64,000 nt of DNA from Thunnus maccoyii (lineage: Eukaryota > Chordata > Actinopteri > Scombriformes > Scombridae), in contig NC_056554.1 in assembly GCF_910596095.1 (NCBI RefSeq), positions 2,480,001 to 2,544,000 on the forward strand, given 5' to 3'. The translations under genes and the position numbers were made by a program. The number at the start of each line of letters is the position of its first letter. The first letter of the stretch is position 1. The notes beneath the pieces were generated by a model that did not search any database, had not been told where the DNA came from, and was given only the letters and a program-made list of their open reading frames with translations. Shown in pieces: positions 1 through 13,100 of this stretch.

Positions 1-819
1 TATGGGTATCATATGACAGGAAAGAATTGATTTATGTGAATGGATAAATAAACTGTGCGTAGACTGATAAACTGTGCACACATAAACTGTATGGGGTGGT
101 GTATTAAACAGTGTTAGTAAGTAATGTAATTTCTTACAGCATGCTCGTTAAGTGAAAGCACAGATTAATAATCCCTGTTGAGAAAATGTGATACTGTAAA
201 ACATGTCTTGTCCTGTGAGCGGCACATTTTAAACTGATCATCAGCCACTCAGAGCAGAGTGTAAATTAGACACTGTACAGTCCTATTGATTATTAATACG
301 TAATTTATACTGTATATCATAAAGTGCAGGTGAGAGGATGTCTTTTGAGATATTGTGCTAAAGAGGAATATTATGGTTTACATGCTGTAACTTGCTTGGT
401 TTTTACAGCATACAGTATTGATAACATTTTTGGACACCATTTATTGGTATGTGCTTTTATTTAACTCGTATGACAATTAAATACTGCCATAACATGACTG
501 AAAAACTACTTTCTTATTCTGAATGCCAGATGCATATTCTTGAGGTGGTAATTTCCCCTAAACTACCCATTCAGTTAAGCATCCTGTTTGCATGGTTTAT
601 TAATCCATTCACTCAGCATTGTGAACTGTGTGCATGAATATTCATGCACATAGTTTCTTCTGTCATTTTTTAAAATAGAACTTTTCATTGTTTGTGCACC
701 TCAAATAATATGAACAGTAATTCCATTGATCTTCATTGTATAAAGGGGGAAGGCGGAAATCTCAGAAACAGATATCTCAACACCTGGAAGAATACAAACA
801 AAACCATCTGTATGGCTAA

Positions 820-850
820 ATTATTATTATTATTATTATTATTATTATTT
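820..850. repeat. ATT microsatellite
   Basis: About ten TTA/ATT units in the left spacer. Confidence 0.9.
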
Positions 851-3683
851 TTGTAATTTGGGTGAGCTGACTCTTTTTGTATACTCAGAAATCCCAAATG
901 TAGAATAAAATTATCAGATTTTTGAGTATGATGTTAATAGATACTATTGTCTCACTTCCTGTATACCAACTGTCAGAATAAAACGTAAATTAGCACAGCG
1001 TACTGTATATGACAGGGGCATGGTTGGTAAAACAGCTCAATATTTTCTGGCACTTTGACTTCAATGTGATAAAGTGAACTTCATAAGTTCACATAATGGT
1101 TAATGAAGTTACTCGTCCCACTAATGCAGTTAGATCTATTAAATGATTATTTATTCAGACAGTGGTGATGTCTACAATTGCAATGTTTTGTGGTTATTGC
1201 AACACTTTGAAAATAATATTGCAGCAGTATTTGAATGTGCATGAAGATTAGTTCTTTTGTTGTTGTTTTTTTACTTCTGTGCAATAGAAAATAAGTGTAA
1301 ATATTGTTTTCAAAGGTCTAGATGAGGGTGTTGTGAAGGTCAATGGAAGTATGGAGAGAGACTTTTGGAACGTAGGGACTCTTATTGGTAATGAAGTAGT
1401 GAATGTGCAGCAAGGGGACGTGGCTTTAGGTGAATAAAGAGAAATGACGCAATGAAAAAACTTACAGTGTTCTGTCCAAGAAAGAAAGGTGAATTATAGG
1501 TTTTTAATTTTGATGTGTTTTGCAAATGGACACTGTCGGTTTAAAGTTGTGTCAGGGGTGCAAGGGATGTTATGTCACATGATGTTGTTAAAAGTGTTTG
1601 TGCATTGTGAAAATTCAATAAATATGGAACCCTTTTACAGACCTGCCACTCATGTTTTTCATTTGTTCACCGTTGTTCATAAATTTTCTACACTATCACC
1701 CACACCCAGCAATAACTTATTTAAAACTTAACTGGAGGCTTAGTTTTTAGTTTCTTCACTTGCCTTCTCAAAAATGTCTTGACAGTGGCAGTACTTTTGC
1801 TTAAACCACATTAAAACACAATGGAGTTTTGAATCGTCTGCTTATCTTTAACTACATTTCTTGGTCCCTTGATCCCTGAACCTGTGACAGGAGTGGTACA
1901 CTTGAACACAAGTGACCACATACAGCATCAGGTAAGTTGTTCTAGGTTTTGGATTCAGTGTTTTAGGGTCTGTATGAATCTGCGGTTATACAACAAAAAT
2001 TGGAAAGAATGCATACAGTCAATGTTGTAAAAGACACAAATCAGCTATTGTATCATGATTATATGTTATGATCATTTAAAATAGTTTAACTTTTTTGGGA
2101 ATATGGCGTATTTCCCAAAATGTCGAACTATTCCTTTAACTAATTAAATGAGGGGAGGGGATTCATTGACTGGTCTGGACATTTTTTTTAAATGTGGATT
2201 TTATTTTATTTTTTAATGACCCTTTAAAGTTTCCATCTTTATCAAAATCCCATTGAGCACTGACAACTTTGCAAGACTGAAATGTGGCTTAGCACTGTTG
2301 ATGCTGGAATGTGTGCTAAATAAGCGGTCAGTGTTAAAGGCTTATCTGCTGGCTGTGGGCCTATATAATAACTGGGTTAGGAAGGGATGCAGGTGGATGG
2401 CTGCAAGCTCATGTTGCAGAGCCCTAACTGTATAGAGGCATCTAATCCCAGTGTGTCTGCAATGCATTCCATCACATCCAGAGCCATACCTCACACATAC
2501 TGTATGTCTCAGGCTATTTTGCAATGTACATCGACACAGAAACTAATGTATTCATTAATAATTAATGGTGGTCTTTATTGATGGACCCTTTATGAATGAC
2601 TTTATAAACATTCATACCTGCAGAACTGATGGTTTATTAAAAAATGAGAAACTCATGACCATCCATAATGCCAGAAGTTACAGCTTTTAAACATGTGTCA
2701 AGGATGATTTAAATATGAAAGTATACCACTTAGTTTATGTAAAATAATATAAATATTTCTTAATGAGAACACTTTTTCTGGGTCAACAGAATTGAAATCT
2801 GGGTTAATTTATTCTCTACTACATAGTCCTAATAAGTATTCATCATTGTGTTACAATGTCTTTTAGAACAACCAATGAATTAATATAGTTTGTACAAACA
2901 ATCCCACTCAAAGTCCACTTACTAGCTTCTCCCAGAGCTTTAACTATATCATGTGGTTCCAGCAGATGAAGTTTGTTAGTTTATTGCTGATGAAGACTGT
3001 AATATGGTTGAAAGCTCTAGAAAAAGCAAGGAAGTGGATCTGAACTTAAGATTGTCATAACAATGCATGCCAAACCATGCATGATGCATGCAGGTAGTAT
3101 GCTAATATGCTGATTATGTTTCTTTAGGAACTTAATTTCATGAGTTAACACTCAGAACTACATTAATTCAAATCAGTTTAATGTCACGAGTTAATTATAA
3201 AAGATTCGTTGATTTCATTAAGTTCCTGAATCATATTTTAAAGTTCAAGTAAAACCATACCTGGCTTCTACATATGATGTTGCCTTCAAGTGCTCCTCGT
3301 TAACTCTTCTTGTAGTGTTTTGATTTTACACCATTTTCTTGTTCCTTCAAAGTGATTTTGGTTGCAAGTAAGCTAGTGAACAAGATGAATGACGTTTTTA
3401 AGTGGCCGGTGTTGTTTTTGATATTGTTGTAGAAAACAGTTAAAACAGATGCTTTGTTTGAAGCACGTATAAACTAGACGCTTATTTTGACACATTGGCA
3501 AAAGATGACATCATCAGCTGTTGAAGGCGCTTATGTACTGTCCGAACATAAATGTGACGACTTGCCAATTTAGTTATCAGGCAGAAACTACAAAAATGTT
3601 GTCAATTATGATTTTTACAGGAGATTCAAACCGAAGTCGATAATACGTCCGACAGCATCTGAATGCATCTGGCGCGGTTAAAC

Positions 3684-3690
3684 GACGTCA
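3684..3690 (+). promoter_or_regulatory. Possible CRE/ATF-like site upstream of trmt10a
   Basis: GACGTCA, a one-base-short match to the CREB/ATF palindrome TGACGTCA, about 240 bp before the trmt10a start codon in a CpG-bearing stretch. A 7-base match can arise by chance. Confidence 0.2.
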
Positions 3691-3930
3691 TTATGCGCCA
3701 CAATAATATACATGTGGAATGGTGGCTAAGTTGAACAGCCTGTGTAGTTGTCCAGTATTACTTTCTTACTGCTTCGTTGTCGTTGAATTATACTGTGACG
3801 ACCTTTTATTGGCTATTAAATGCGGTCAGTGAGTTTCCTGCAAAACCTCGTCAACCACCTAAAGTCAGCAGCTGGTTGACACAGAAACATTAGCAAGCAG
3901 CTAACTTCCAGCTATCTGCATTCTTCACTG

Positions 3931-6900
3931 ATGGCTGATGACAGCGTGAAAAGTGAGGCTTCGTCCCAGCAGCAGGACAGTGAAAACGGAGAAAATAAGT
4001 TGAGTGAAAAGACTGTGAGCAGTAACGGAGAAGCTGCAGCAGAAAACCAAACTCTGTCGAAAAGGCAGAGGAAGAAGCTCCTGAAGCAGCAGAAATGGGA
4101 AGAAGAGAGGGAACTACGAAAGTAAGAAATCTCATTTTAATACTGTCTGTCTCATTAATACATTTATTACTGCATTTCAGTGTGATTACAGTTGTTGATG
4201 TAGCACATCATGCTGTTTGTACTTTTTAAATGTCAAAGTGTTGGCTTCAGTGTTCTGTCAAGACAAACTCCACTCAAATATATTCCAGTTTAAGGGTGTC
4301 TTACTTCTAGTGGCTATTTTTCCATAATTAAAATGAAACATATTTCAAATAAAAAGACCACTGATGAATATGGATAAACTTTACGCAAACAAATAAGTCC
4401 ATAGTTAGATGTGACATACGTTCACCGAGCACTTTATTAGGAACACCTGTGCAATCTAATGCAATTCAATACAACAGCTGTGCTATCAATTCTACTTTTA
4501 AGAAGCTTATACATTTTCAGTTTTAGTTGACGTTCTCAGAAAGGTGATGATTCTACTTTATGTTCATTATTGAGCTTGCAGTGGGTGGTGGTGTACTGGT
4601 GTGTATTATATTGGAAAGTGTTTTTTTGTGGAGGTCAAGATGAGATCTGGAAGACCAAGAAAACTGCAAAAAACCTGCAGGAAGATTTAGCAGACTCAGG
4701 AGTGGTGGTGCATTGTTCCACTGTGCAGCGATGCTCGTACAAACAAGACCTTCATGGAAGAGTCAGTAGAGGAACGCCTTACCTGCATCCTCATCATAAA
4801 ATCCAACGTCAGAAGTATGCAACGGCACATCTACAGAAGCCTGATGCGTTTTGGAAACAAGTGCTGATGAAGTTAAAATAGAACTCTTTGGCCACAATTA
4901 GCAAAGGTATGTTTAGGGGGAAAAAGGAGCAGCAACAGGCCAACTGTTAAGCATGGGAGCGGATCTTTTATGCTTTGGGGTTGTGTTGCAGTAGTGACAC
5001 AGGAAACATTGCAGGGGTGGAGGGAAGAATGGATTCCACTAAATACCAGCAAATTCTGGAAGCAAACCTCACATCGTCTGTAAAAAGCTGAAGCTGAACA
5101 GAGGATGGCTTCTACAACACGATAACGATCCTAAACACACCAGGAAATCCAGCGTGGACTGTCCTTGCTGAGTGTAGTTTATCCGGGATAGTTGTGTGTT
5201 TTGAATGTTATGGGAGAGTTGGAGTTTAGTGTCGCGTCATCGCCCACGTTGGCAGTATCTGACTTGTGCTTTCTGCTGCAGGCAGAGACGAAAGGAGAGG
5301 AAGCAGCAGCGTCGCCTGCAGAGGCAGAATCATCATGAGGAGGAGGGAGGTGAAGCCCAGAGTGCCAGGAAACGTCCACGCAGAGAGGTGACGCCCAGCT
5401 CACTGAGGCTGGTGGTGGACTGCAGCTTTGACAGCCTCATGTTGGTCAAGGTGAACTGTTCTGGGAGACACTTCAGAGGGTTGACTTCCATGTGTAGATT
5501 CAGAGATATTAACTGAGGTCGACCAATGTTCTTGTTGTCTCTTCAGGATGTTTGCAAACTTCACAAACAGATCCAGCGGTGCTATGCTGAGAACAGACGA
5601 GCCCTACATCCAGTCCAGGTGAGTGGGTACTGATTAACACATGAAACCAGTGGAGACGATGTCTAATGCTTGACCTCTGCTCTACTTTCTCCAGTTTTAT
5701 CTAACAAGCCTCGGAGGACAGCTGAAACAGAGTATGGATGCAAAAGACAAAGGATGGGTGAACTGGAAGGTAAGCAGCCAGAGCAATTTCCCCTTTTCTC
5801 TTTTCAGTCTGGTATTTGCTTTACAGGCAGGATAGAGGTTTAGCGTGTGATTGCGCATGTAGTTGCACCATGAGTAACAAACATACAGCAGTCAGCATCT
5901 GCCATCATGTATTCACCTGGAAGAAAAGTAATTGAAAACACTGCAGAATGGTAAAGAGCTTTCATGCCATAAGCTACACAAAGACATTTTCACAGAGAAG
6001 AGAAACTATGAGAAGCAACACTGTCTAAGGGGCTGTGGAACTGAACAATACTTTTTCTGAATTAAATGTGAATGTAATAAAATCTAAATATTTTTATAAA
6101 CTTGTCTGAAAACAACTTCATGATTTTGACCAAGCTGAAAATTGAAAAAAAAAGCTTTATAATAGGACTGTCTCTTCAGGCTTTGCGCTAGTGTTTAGCT
6201 TAGCCAGGGATGCACTGCAATAATGCTTTTCTTGCTGGCAGAATGCATCTATACCGTGATACAATTTGTTCAATGATATTGACTCACAGTATATATGCTC
6301 TCAAGAGGAAAAAACGGCTTTGTGTGCTCTTAAATTGTCAAACTAAAACAATTTGGTGGCTGCACAGATTTATCCCAAATGATCTAATTATGATATTTAT
6401 GTGCAGATATTCTTGTCTCTGTGGCCAATTTCTAAATAGAATCAAAAAGTTACCATACAGAAAATAAAAAAAAGGAATCAGATAATAATCTAAAAGTGCT
6501 GCTAATGTTCCTGTTATACTTTATTGTTAATGTAATTGTATTTTTGAGTTTCATTTTTCTCTTGGCAGAAAACCCCCTTCAGTAGCATCTAGACTGTATG
6601 GAAGATTTAAAATGCCTAAATTACAATCAAATCAAACAGAAATAAAGTGAAATACAATACACACTTGTACACACACTATATGTATTTCCCTTTTTTGTGC
6701 ATGCATTTACTGGCATTATTAAATGAAAAACACAAGTTAAAAGGAAAATTGTTTGGCTTAAATTGGAAAAAATTGGCAGTTCTGTGCCGTTCTTAGTAAT
6801 ATTATACACCTCTTCACTTTCTCTGTTGTGATTTGATTTTAACATGGAGAATTAATGTCACAATGCAATTTATTCAGTTATTAAAGACAAAAAGCTACTG

Positions 6901-8835
6901 TAAATTTCATTCAACATGTATTTCAATTATTATGACTCAATAAATATATAAAGGAAATACAAAATAAAAAATGTGTGTTGTATCTCACTTTATTTTTTTG
7001 TTTGGTTTGTCTTTATTTGGGGATTTTAAATCTTCCATAAATAACTGTGGAATGGCCCTGAAATGATTGTTATTAAGAAAACTTGAAATTTGTCTGTGTA
7101 TATATGCACAGACAAATCCCACAGTTTTTACATGGACTACTTGTACCATATGTCTGTGTGCAGGACATTACCATCTCAACAGAACACTACAGTGAAGTTG
7201 TGACTAAGGAAGAGCTGGTGTACCTGACGTCTGACTCTCCCAATGTGCTGGAAGAGCTGGACCCAAAAAAGGCCTATGTGATAGGAGGCCTGGTGGACCA
7301 CAACCACCACAAGGTCTGTCTGTCTGTCTCCACAGCTGCTGGTTTGACAAACTAAGCTGAATAGATGATGGAGAAAATGCTTCAGGTGAAATGTATGCAT
7401 CCTGCTTCATGATTTGAGACAGTTGGTGTTCTGTTTGGCTTTCAGGGGATCACCTTTGAGAGAGCGAAGGAGCTGGGGATTGATCATGCCCAGCTTCCTC
7501 TAAGCAGCTTTGTCAAGATGAACAGTCGGAAGGTTCTGGCAGTCAATCATGGTGAGGACTAGTATGATCAGATCAATATATGGACATGATGACAGTTGTT
7601 TTAAAGCAGGCCACAAGTGGCTTTAGGATGTGATGTATTTGGGGTAAAGTAGCCCACTTTTTTTCATTGACCAGTTTAGTTGTGATTGGGCTAGCAGACA
7701 TTGGTAATGTATGTTACTTGATCGTTTCCTAAGTCTCTCCATGAAACCGTAAATGTCTAATCTTGGTTTAGCAACTGTATCCAGGAACAGCAGCTGAAGC
7801 TTTGCATTTCTCAATATGATGAAGTGCATGGGGCTCTAGTAAGAAAGATACTTGATACATGAAGACTATGAAGGGTCTTTTAGTTATATCACATTTCCAA
7901 AACCAAAATACAAGAACGAAAGTGAACGGATCAATACTGTGCGTTTGTCTGCTTTAACATAAACTGCTAACCTTAGCATGCCTGGCTAACTAGCTTGCCA
8001 CCTTCAGAAGTAGTAACCTAGTATTACTTCATCATTAAATCATTAAGTAACTACATTATTTAGGAGGTTACAAGTTACGTTATAAAGCCCTGTTTAGAAC
8101 TGATGTGTATAGGAGCTGGTTCCTTATAATGCAATATCAGAATTTACATTACCAGCAATGTCCTGCTCTGTATCGCATGCATATCTGAAACCATTTTAAC
8201 CTATCCTCTGTTTTTATACTAGTCAACTGAAGACTTAAAAAAGTGAGTTACTAGCTTGCTGAGCTAATGCTAATTAGCTAGCTAGCTAACTACAGTTGAT
8301 CAGATCCACCTGCAACAGTTGTCATTTCAGACAGCAAAGTCAACAGTCAGCAGTTAAAAATCAGTCTGAGTCTGCTTCCATCTTAAATCAAGAACTCATT
8401 GTTACTAAGAATTTTTAGTGGTTTGCCAGCGTTAACACTGTCAACTTAATACATGAAACGCTGGAACAGAAAGCTTGACATGTGTAGTAACGGTAATCAA
8501 GAGGGCAGGGCTTAGCGAAGGATTCTTGATTTTCCTGGCTGTACAGTAAGCTGTTTGAAGAGGTTGGCTAAGTGCTTTGACTCTCAAACTTGTTCCCAAT
8601 GCTCTACTGCTCTAGTTTGGTTTTGAAAGCTTTCATCTCTCTTTCAGTGTTTGAGATCATCCTGGCGTATCTGGAGAAGGGCAGCTGGCAGGAGGCATTC
8701 TTCACCATCCTGCCTCAGAGGAAAGGAGCGGTGGCCGTCACCCAGGACGGAACAGCCATTCAGGAAAAAGAGGAGGAGGATTCAGACTCGGACTCTGACC
8801 CTGACACACCAGACCAAACTGAGAAAAGTGCTTAA
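3931..8835 (+). CDS. trmt10a: tRNA (guanine-9-N1)-methyltransferase TRMT10A, complete, 7 coding exons
   Basis: Coding exons: 3931-4121, 5282-5450, 5547-5618, 5695-5769, 7164-7313, 7446-7551, 8648-8835. All introns are GT/AG and the phases join into 316 codons plus TAA; human TRMT10A has 339 residues, so this copy is slightly short. Family role: SAM-dependent methylation of N1 of guanosine 9 in tRNAs, in nucleus and cytosol. Seen: a Ser/Gln/Glu-rich N-terminus; a Lys/Arg-rich stretch at residues about 44-80; the start of the SPOUT core at [13 protein letters not shown] (about 107-118); the Trm10 signature [17 protein letters not shown] (about 207-223) whose Asp214 falls in the motif carrying the family's proposed catalytic aspartate; and [16 protein letters not shown] followed by [14 protein letters not shown]. 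The tail is acidic ([10 protein letters not shown]), as in mammals. The start is the first ATG of the exon and precedes the conserved [13 protein letters not shown] segment. Intron 1 carries two transposon relics. A candidate polyadenylation signal AATAAA lies at 9398-9403. The shadow reading frames over its exons are not genes. Confidence 0.96.
4425..4530. repeat. Fragment of a short interspersed repeat with the ACTTTATTAGGAACACCT motif
   Basis: The stretch GAGCACTTTATTAGGAACAC at 4435-4454 is the characteristic end of a common fish non-autonomous DNA repeat. It lies in trmt10a intron 1 just left of the Tc1 relic. Borders are approximate. Confidence 0.45.
4615..5165 (+). mobile_element. Degenerate Tc1/mariner transposase relic in trmt10a intron 1
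   Basis: Translation in shifting frames resembles the middle of a Tc1-like transposase: [20 protein letters not shown] (helix-turn-helix side), then [18 protein letters not shown], then a stop, then ILEANL and a DGFYN(T)ITILNTP-like block that corresponds to the QHDNDPKHT region. Several stops and frame changes make it dead. No inverted ends were found. The orientation matches trmt10a. Confidence 0.75.
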
Positions 8836-10139
8836 AACACCTCCAAACATAAGTTCGGACATCTGATGCTATGGGACTGAAGAGGACGTGTTTGGATTTA
8901 TTGATCCTAAGGCTGTTCGAAAGAATGATGTTCCTATTTCTTGAAAATTTCATTTTTTTTACTCTATATATTTATTGAAAGTTTTAATTTGTGCCTATTT
9001 AATGGCTCAGAATTTAGTTGGACTGCTCATATAAATGGGACATTTCAGTTTTGCTAAAATTTTTGGCAGAATATTCAGTTCATATTACATTCAGGAACAT
9101 AATAAGTAAAACTTTAATTCTTTTGTTTGGAGCTGAAAGATAAAGCTCAGATCTGTGCCAAATTGATTTGTTTCAAAGAAAATATTTCAAAAAGGATAAA
9201 GGCAACACATGACCATGATTTCTACTGAGCCTGGAATTCCTTTTAAGAGGAGTTTATTCAGGATATAGAAAGGACAGAGTTGGATACATTCTCTGCAGAA
9301 CTATCTATCTAAGAGTATAACAGAGAATAATGTCACCAATATGTAAACTGAAAGAGAAAATATATTCATTTTACTGTCTTATTAGGACATGGGCCAAAAT
9401 AAATGTTAAAAATGAAAAAATAACACACTCTCTATTGCACCAACATATACAGTATGAGGTGCCAGCCTTGCATGATCAGAAAGTGTGTGAGACATATGAA
9501 TGCATCTGTGGATGGAATAATCACAAGTAAGTTGGTGTCTTAACCTGTAAACCATGGTGGTGTCCTGCAACACAGAATGAACTGAACTGTACTACAATGC
9601 TGCTAATTGTTCTGCAGCCATTATGCTATGCTATCAAGACAGATTTGAGAATGATAATAGTGCTTTGGATGAAATATTTTATGTTAGAATACATTACATT
9701 AAAATGATATGATATTTGACATTTGACTGGGGATCTGCTAAGGCCCATACCCTTGAATATTTATAGGAACCAGTCACCTTCCTCTGATTTTATATGGGCT
9801 AATATGTCTCATCTGATGCAAATGTTTCCCGCTAATTGCTGTGACGAACCTATTGGAACCACGTGACCAATTGAGCTCAACTGTGGCAAATAAAATCCTA
9901 GCGAAAGACTATAGTCATGGCAGATAAAACTGTAAGGTAAGGCAAATAAAAAATAGTTTAGGAAAGATATTTATGAACGTCTCCCATTATGGAAGGGTCA
10001 GCTCTGGTTGCAACTACAACGGAAGTTGTGGTATCCCTGGTAACAAGGTAAGGCGACGCTAAAGCGGAGAAGAGTGCAGACTTCATCCAGTTGAAGTAGC
10101 TAGGTTAGTCCGTTTTATCACATGAGACAGGAGGGTCCA
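8836..10139. other. Spacer between trmt10a and spata6l
   Basis: About 1.3 kb that should contain the trmt10a 3' untranslated region (candidate AATAAA 9398-9403) and the spata6l promoter. No additional coding potential is seen; the 66-codon frame at 9330-9530 has no recognisable motif. Confidence 0.6.
10031..10044 (+). promoter_or_regulatory. X-box-like RFX binding site in the spata6l promoter
   Basis: GTATCC-CT-GGTAAC fits the X-box consensus GTNRCC-N(0-3)-RGYAAC with one deviation (T at the R position of the left half). It lies 96 bp upstream of the spata6l start codon. RFX factors drive ciliary and sperm-flagellum genes, which would suit a SPATA6-family gene. Sequence match is seen; function is inferred. 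Confidence 0.4.
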
Positions 10140-13100
10140 ATGTCTCGAAAAGCACTGAAAGTGGTGGTTGATTTAAAGTTCAGAGCGGTAAGATATGTCA
10201 TCTTCCTAATTAAGTCTTAACCTGTCCTCCTGGTATGCATTGGTTCTGAATAGAAAATGATAGGACAACCTCCAGTCTACATTCTTATTACTGTTGTTTT
10301 TATATTGCCCTATCTACTGACAAAGATACACATTTGTTAGCACCGGATTTACAATGCTGCATGAAACGTTGAGCGTTACTCTGTAATTCGGCATATATGT
10401 AATACACCGAATATACGTTTAATGAATTCAGTTTCAACTTTAAAATTAGTCGACCCGCTTTCTGTCTCTCCAAGCGGATAGCTTCTAGTGTTTGTTATGT
10501 ATGAAACTCTAATATGTCATTCCTCTGGACATATTTCAGCATTATGGTGAATTTTACAAAAGGATGTCAATAAAGGTTAGCAAGACATGAAACACTCTGT
10601 AAGCGTGAGAGAAATCTGAGTATTTCTATTTTGTGCTGTTTTACCCTTCTTCTCCACTCCATCAGTTCAAGTATCCATAATCACTTAATATTTGAAGGGA
10701 GACATTTTAATAAGGAGTCCGCTAATACTTAAATACATTTAGCTAATAAATACTTTTTCTAATTTGGCGATACAGGAACTTTATTTGGGCAATAACGTAT
10801 TAATATTATTATAGTGAATTGGTAGTTGTACTCAAGTGAAAGATCTGCCTCTTCCATCACTGCTTGTAGGACTGAACATACTACCCGGGATCATTGTGTA
10901 AAAGGCCTTTTTATTATAGTGCACAAGTCTCAGAAATATATATATTCATATTAGATAAATGTAAGTACATTTAAAAATAGGTCATGCTTATATTTTCATG
11001 AACAGGCAGAATGTTTTTGATATAAGCTGACCTCATTATTAAAGGTCACACTCAAAACTGTTGCTGTTGGAGTCACATGCCTAATAGTTGTAGGCTAGGG
11101 ATCATTCATGACTGCTGTAAACACAATGATACTGTATATGTGTGCAACTACTAACTAGAATTCTCAACAGATTGAGACTACAATCCCCAGAAATATTTGG
11201 TGTATTTACACGTTCTAGCAGCCCAGGTGTTTTGCAACCAAACTTAGCGAGTGATTTTCAGTTTCTATGGGTGTCTCAAAATTTATGAATATACCAAATG
11301 TGTCAGGCTGACTTTTTGGGAAATGAATAGGGAACTAGATGAATGAATAAAGGGGAGAACCTCAGTGTTGGAGTGTTCCTCTAAATCATAGCATAAAGTA
11401 ATTTAGGACTTTTGTCACCTCTGCTGGCAGCCAGTAGAAAATGGCTCAAGCACAGTACAGATTTGACACTACTTATTATATAACCCTCTTTAGTTGAACC
11501 AATATTTATTCCTCTCAGGTTTCTTGTCCTGGAGTTCATCTGCCAGCCAAGGATGACATCTACCTCAGCATGTGCTTTATGGGCCAGTACCGTCAGTCTG
11601 AATGTGTCCCTGCTGTCTTCCCTCTGCTGTTTCATGAGAAGATGACCTTTGAAAAGGTAGGTGTTTGCTTCTTATTCATGTGGGAGAAAGATAAGACAAA
11701 GCTAGAATTGAATAATATGAAGTAGCGCAGAAGCTATCACTGCTCTGCATTACTGAACTGTTTGAAAAAAGTGTGTAGGCCCACTAGAAACAATTGTGAA
11801 TGTATTAAACTCAACTGGCTGTTGAGTTTTCTCCTTTATTTAATGTTGTTGCATATATTGTTGCATTTTTATAGGTATTAATTAATTATATCTATTTATA
11901 AATCCCCTATAAAGTTCATTGAGAACTCCTGTAGATATACTTTATTAATATCACTTGTAAAATAATAGAGCTTAATAAAAAACACACAAAGAAAAACCAC
12001 AATCAACAAAAAACAAAACTTGAATTTTTTGTTTCTAGATTTTCAGGCATGCAGTCGACCCTGGGGACATCGCTGTAATGCTTGAGTGTAAGTTACTTTA
12101 TATTTGGTTGTATACAGTGTTATGTGGCAGGTATTGTATTAGTTAATGAATTATCACACTCATAATCCTCTCATGCATTGGGCAGGCTGTATCATAATTT
12201 TTGGGATTTAAAAAGTAGTATGAAACCCTTTGTGTCACCAGAGGGAGCTGTGTGAAATTCGATAAACTGCCTCAAGTGATGTCACTTGAGTCAGTGTTGG
12301 TTGGGGCTGAAGAAGTTTGAAAAGTAAACAAATCTGGGGGTGTGAGGTTACCAGACCTTTATAGCCCGCTCCTCATCTCTGATGGAGGCTAGCAGCTACA
12401 AGCTACATTAGCCACTACTAGCATAACACGCCACAGTCTTCGAGAACTGTCAGTGGTTGAGTTGCATTGTGGGTAATGTAGGCACCAGGACAAGAAAAAA
12501 GAATGTGCAGAGTAAAAAATATATCTCTGGTTCTGCTGCATTGATTTTGAACCTCTTTTTAAATTGTCCATTGTGAGTCTGACAATCTTATGAAAAATGC
12601 TGAAAATAAAACGCATTCATGCATTTTAGATTGACGGTCTGTACTGATATTCATTTTACTCCATGTGTGTATTTTCCCGTATTGAAATCAAGTATAAACC
12701 TAGTATTATCACATCAATCTGAAATAACTGATTATTACATGTGGAAATGTATTTAAATATGTTAAACCTGTTTTAATTTATTTTTATTATGTATGTTTGT
12801 ATAGTATAAATTATATGGTATTATAAGTTGCCATATCACTGATATCGGTATTTATCCTGAAGCATAACTATGAATATCCTTATTGTGAATTTGAGATATG
12901 GGCCTCTTCTTTTATGGCGTATTGTGCAGCATTATTTGCTGGCGGAAAGACCAGTGACAGTAAGTGCACAGCCAGTGGCAACAAGACTAAAACGGTGGGG
13001 CTAATTAAACATAATGAGCCATGTCAACTAAATCTCATCACAGTTTAACAGAGGTTTACAGAGATCCACCAGCTTCCACACAAACAAATCATAATTTAGC

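Larger units (their letters stand above)
1..3930. other. Left spacer and trmt10a upstream region, no gene recognised
   Basis: AT-rich non-coding DNA. The open frames here are short, lack conserved motifs and do not link through splice sites to anything I know. It holds an ATT microsatellite (820-850) and one end of the TTTAAAGGAATAGTT inverted-repeat family near 2095-2136. CpG-containing sequence increases from about 3600, where the trmt10a promoter and 5' untranslated exon should lie. Confidence 0.6.

Noticed and set aside
4570-4881. A 103-codon frame inside trmt10a intron 1 as a nested gene
   Set aside because: It is a stretch of decayed Tc1 transposase; stops and frame changes follow at once.
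5282-5516. Separate small genes on both strands over trmt10a exon 2
   Set aside because: The plus frame is trmt10a exon 2 read past its donor; the minus frame (5179-5403) is its shadow.
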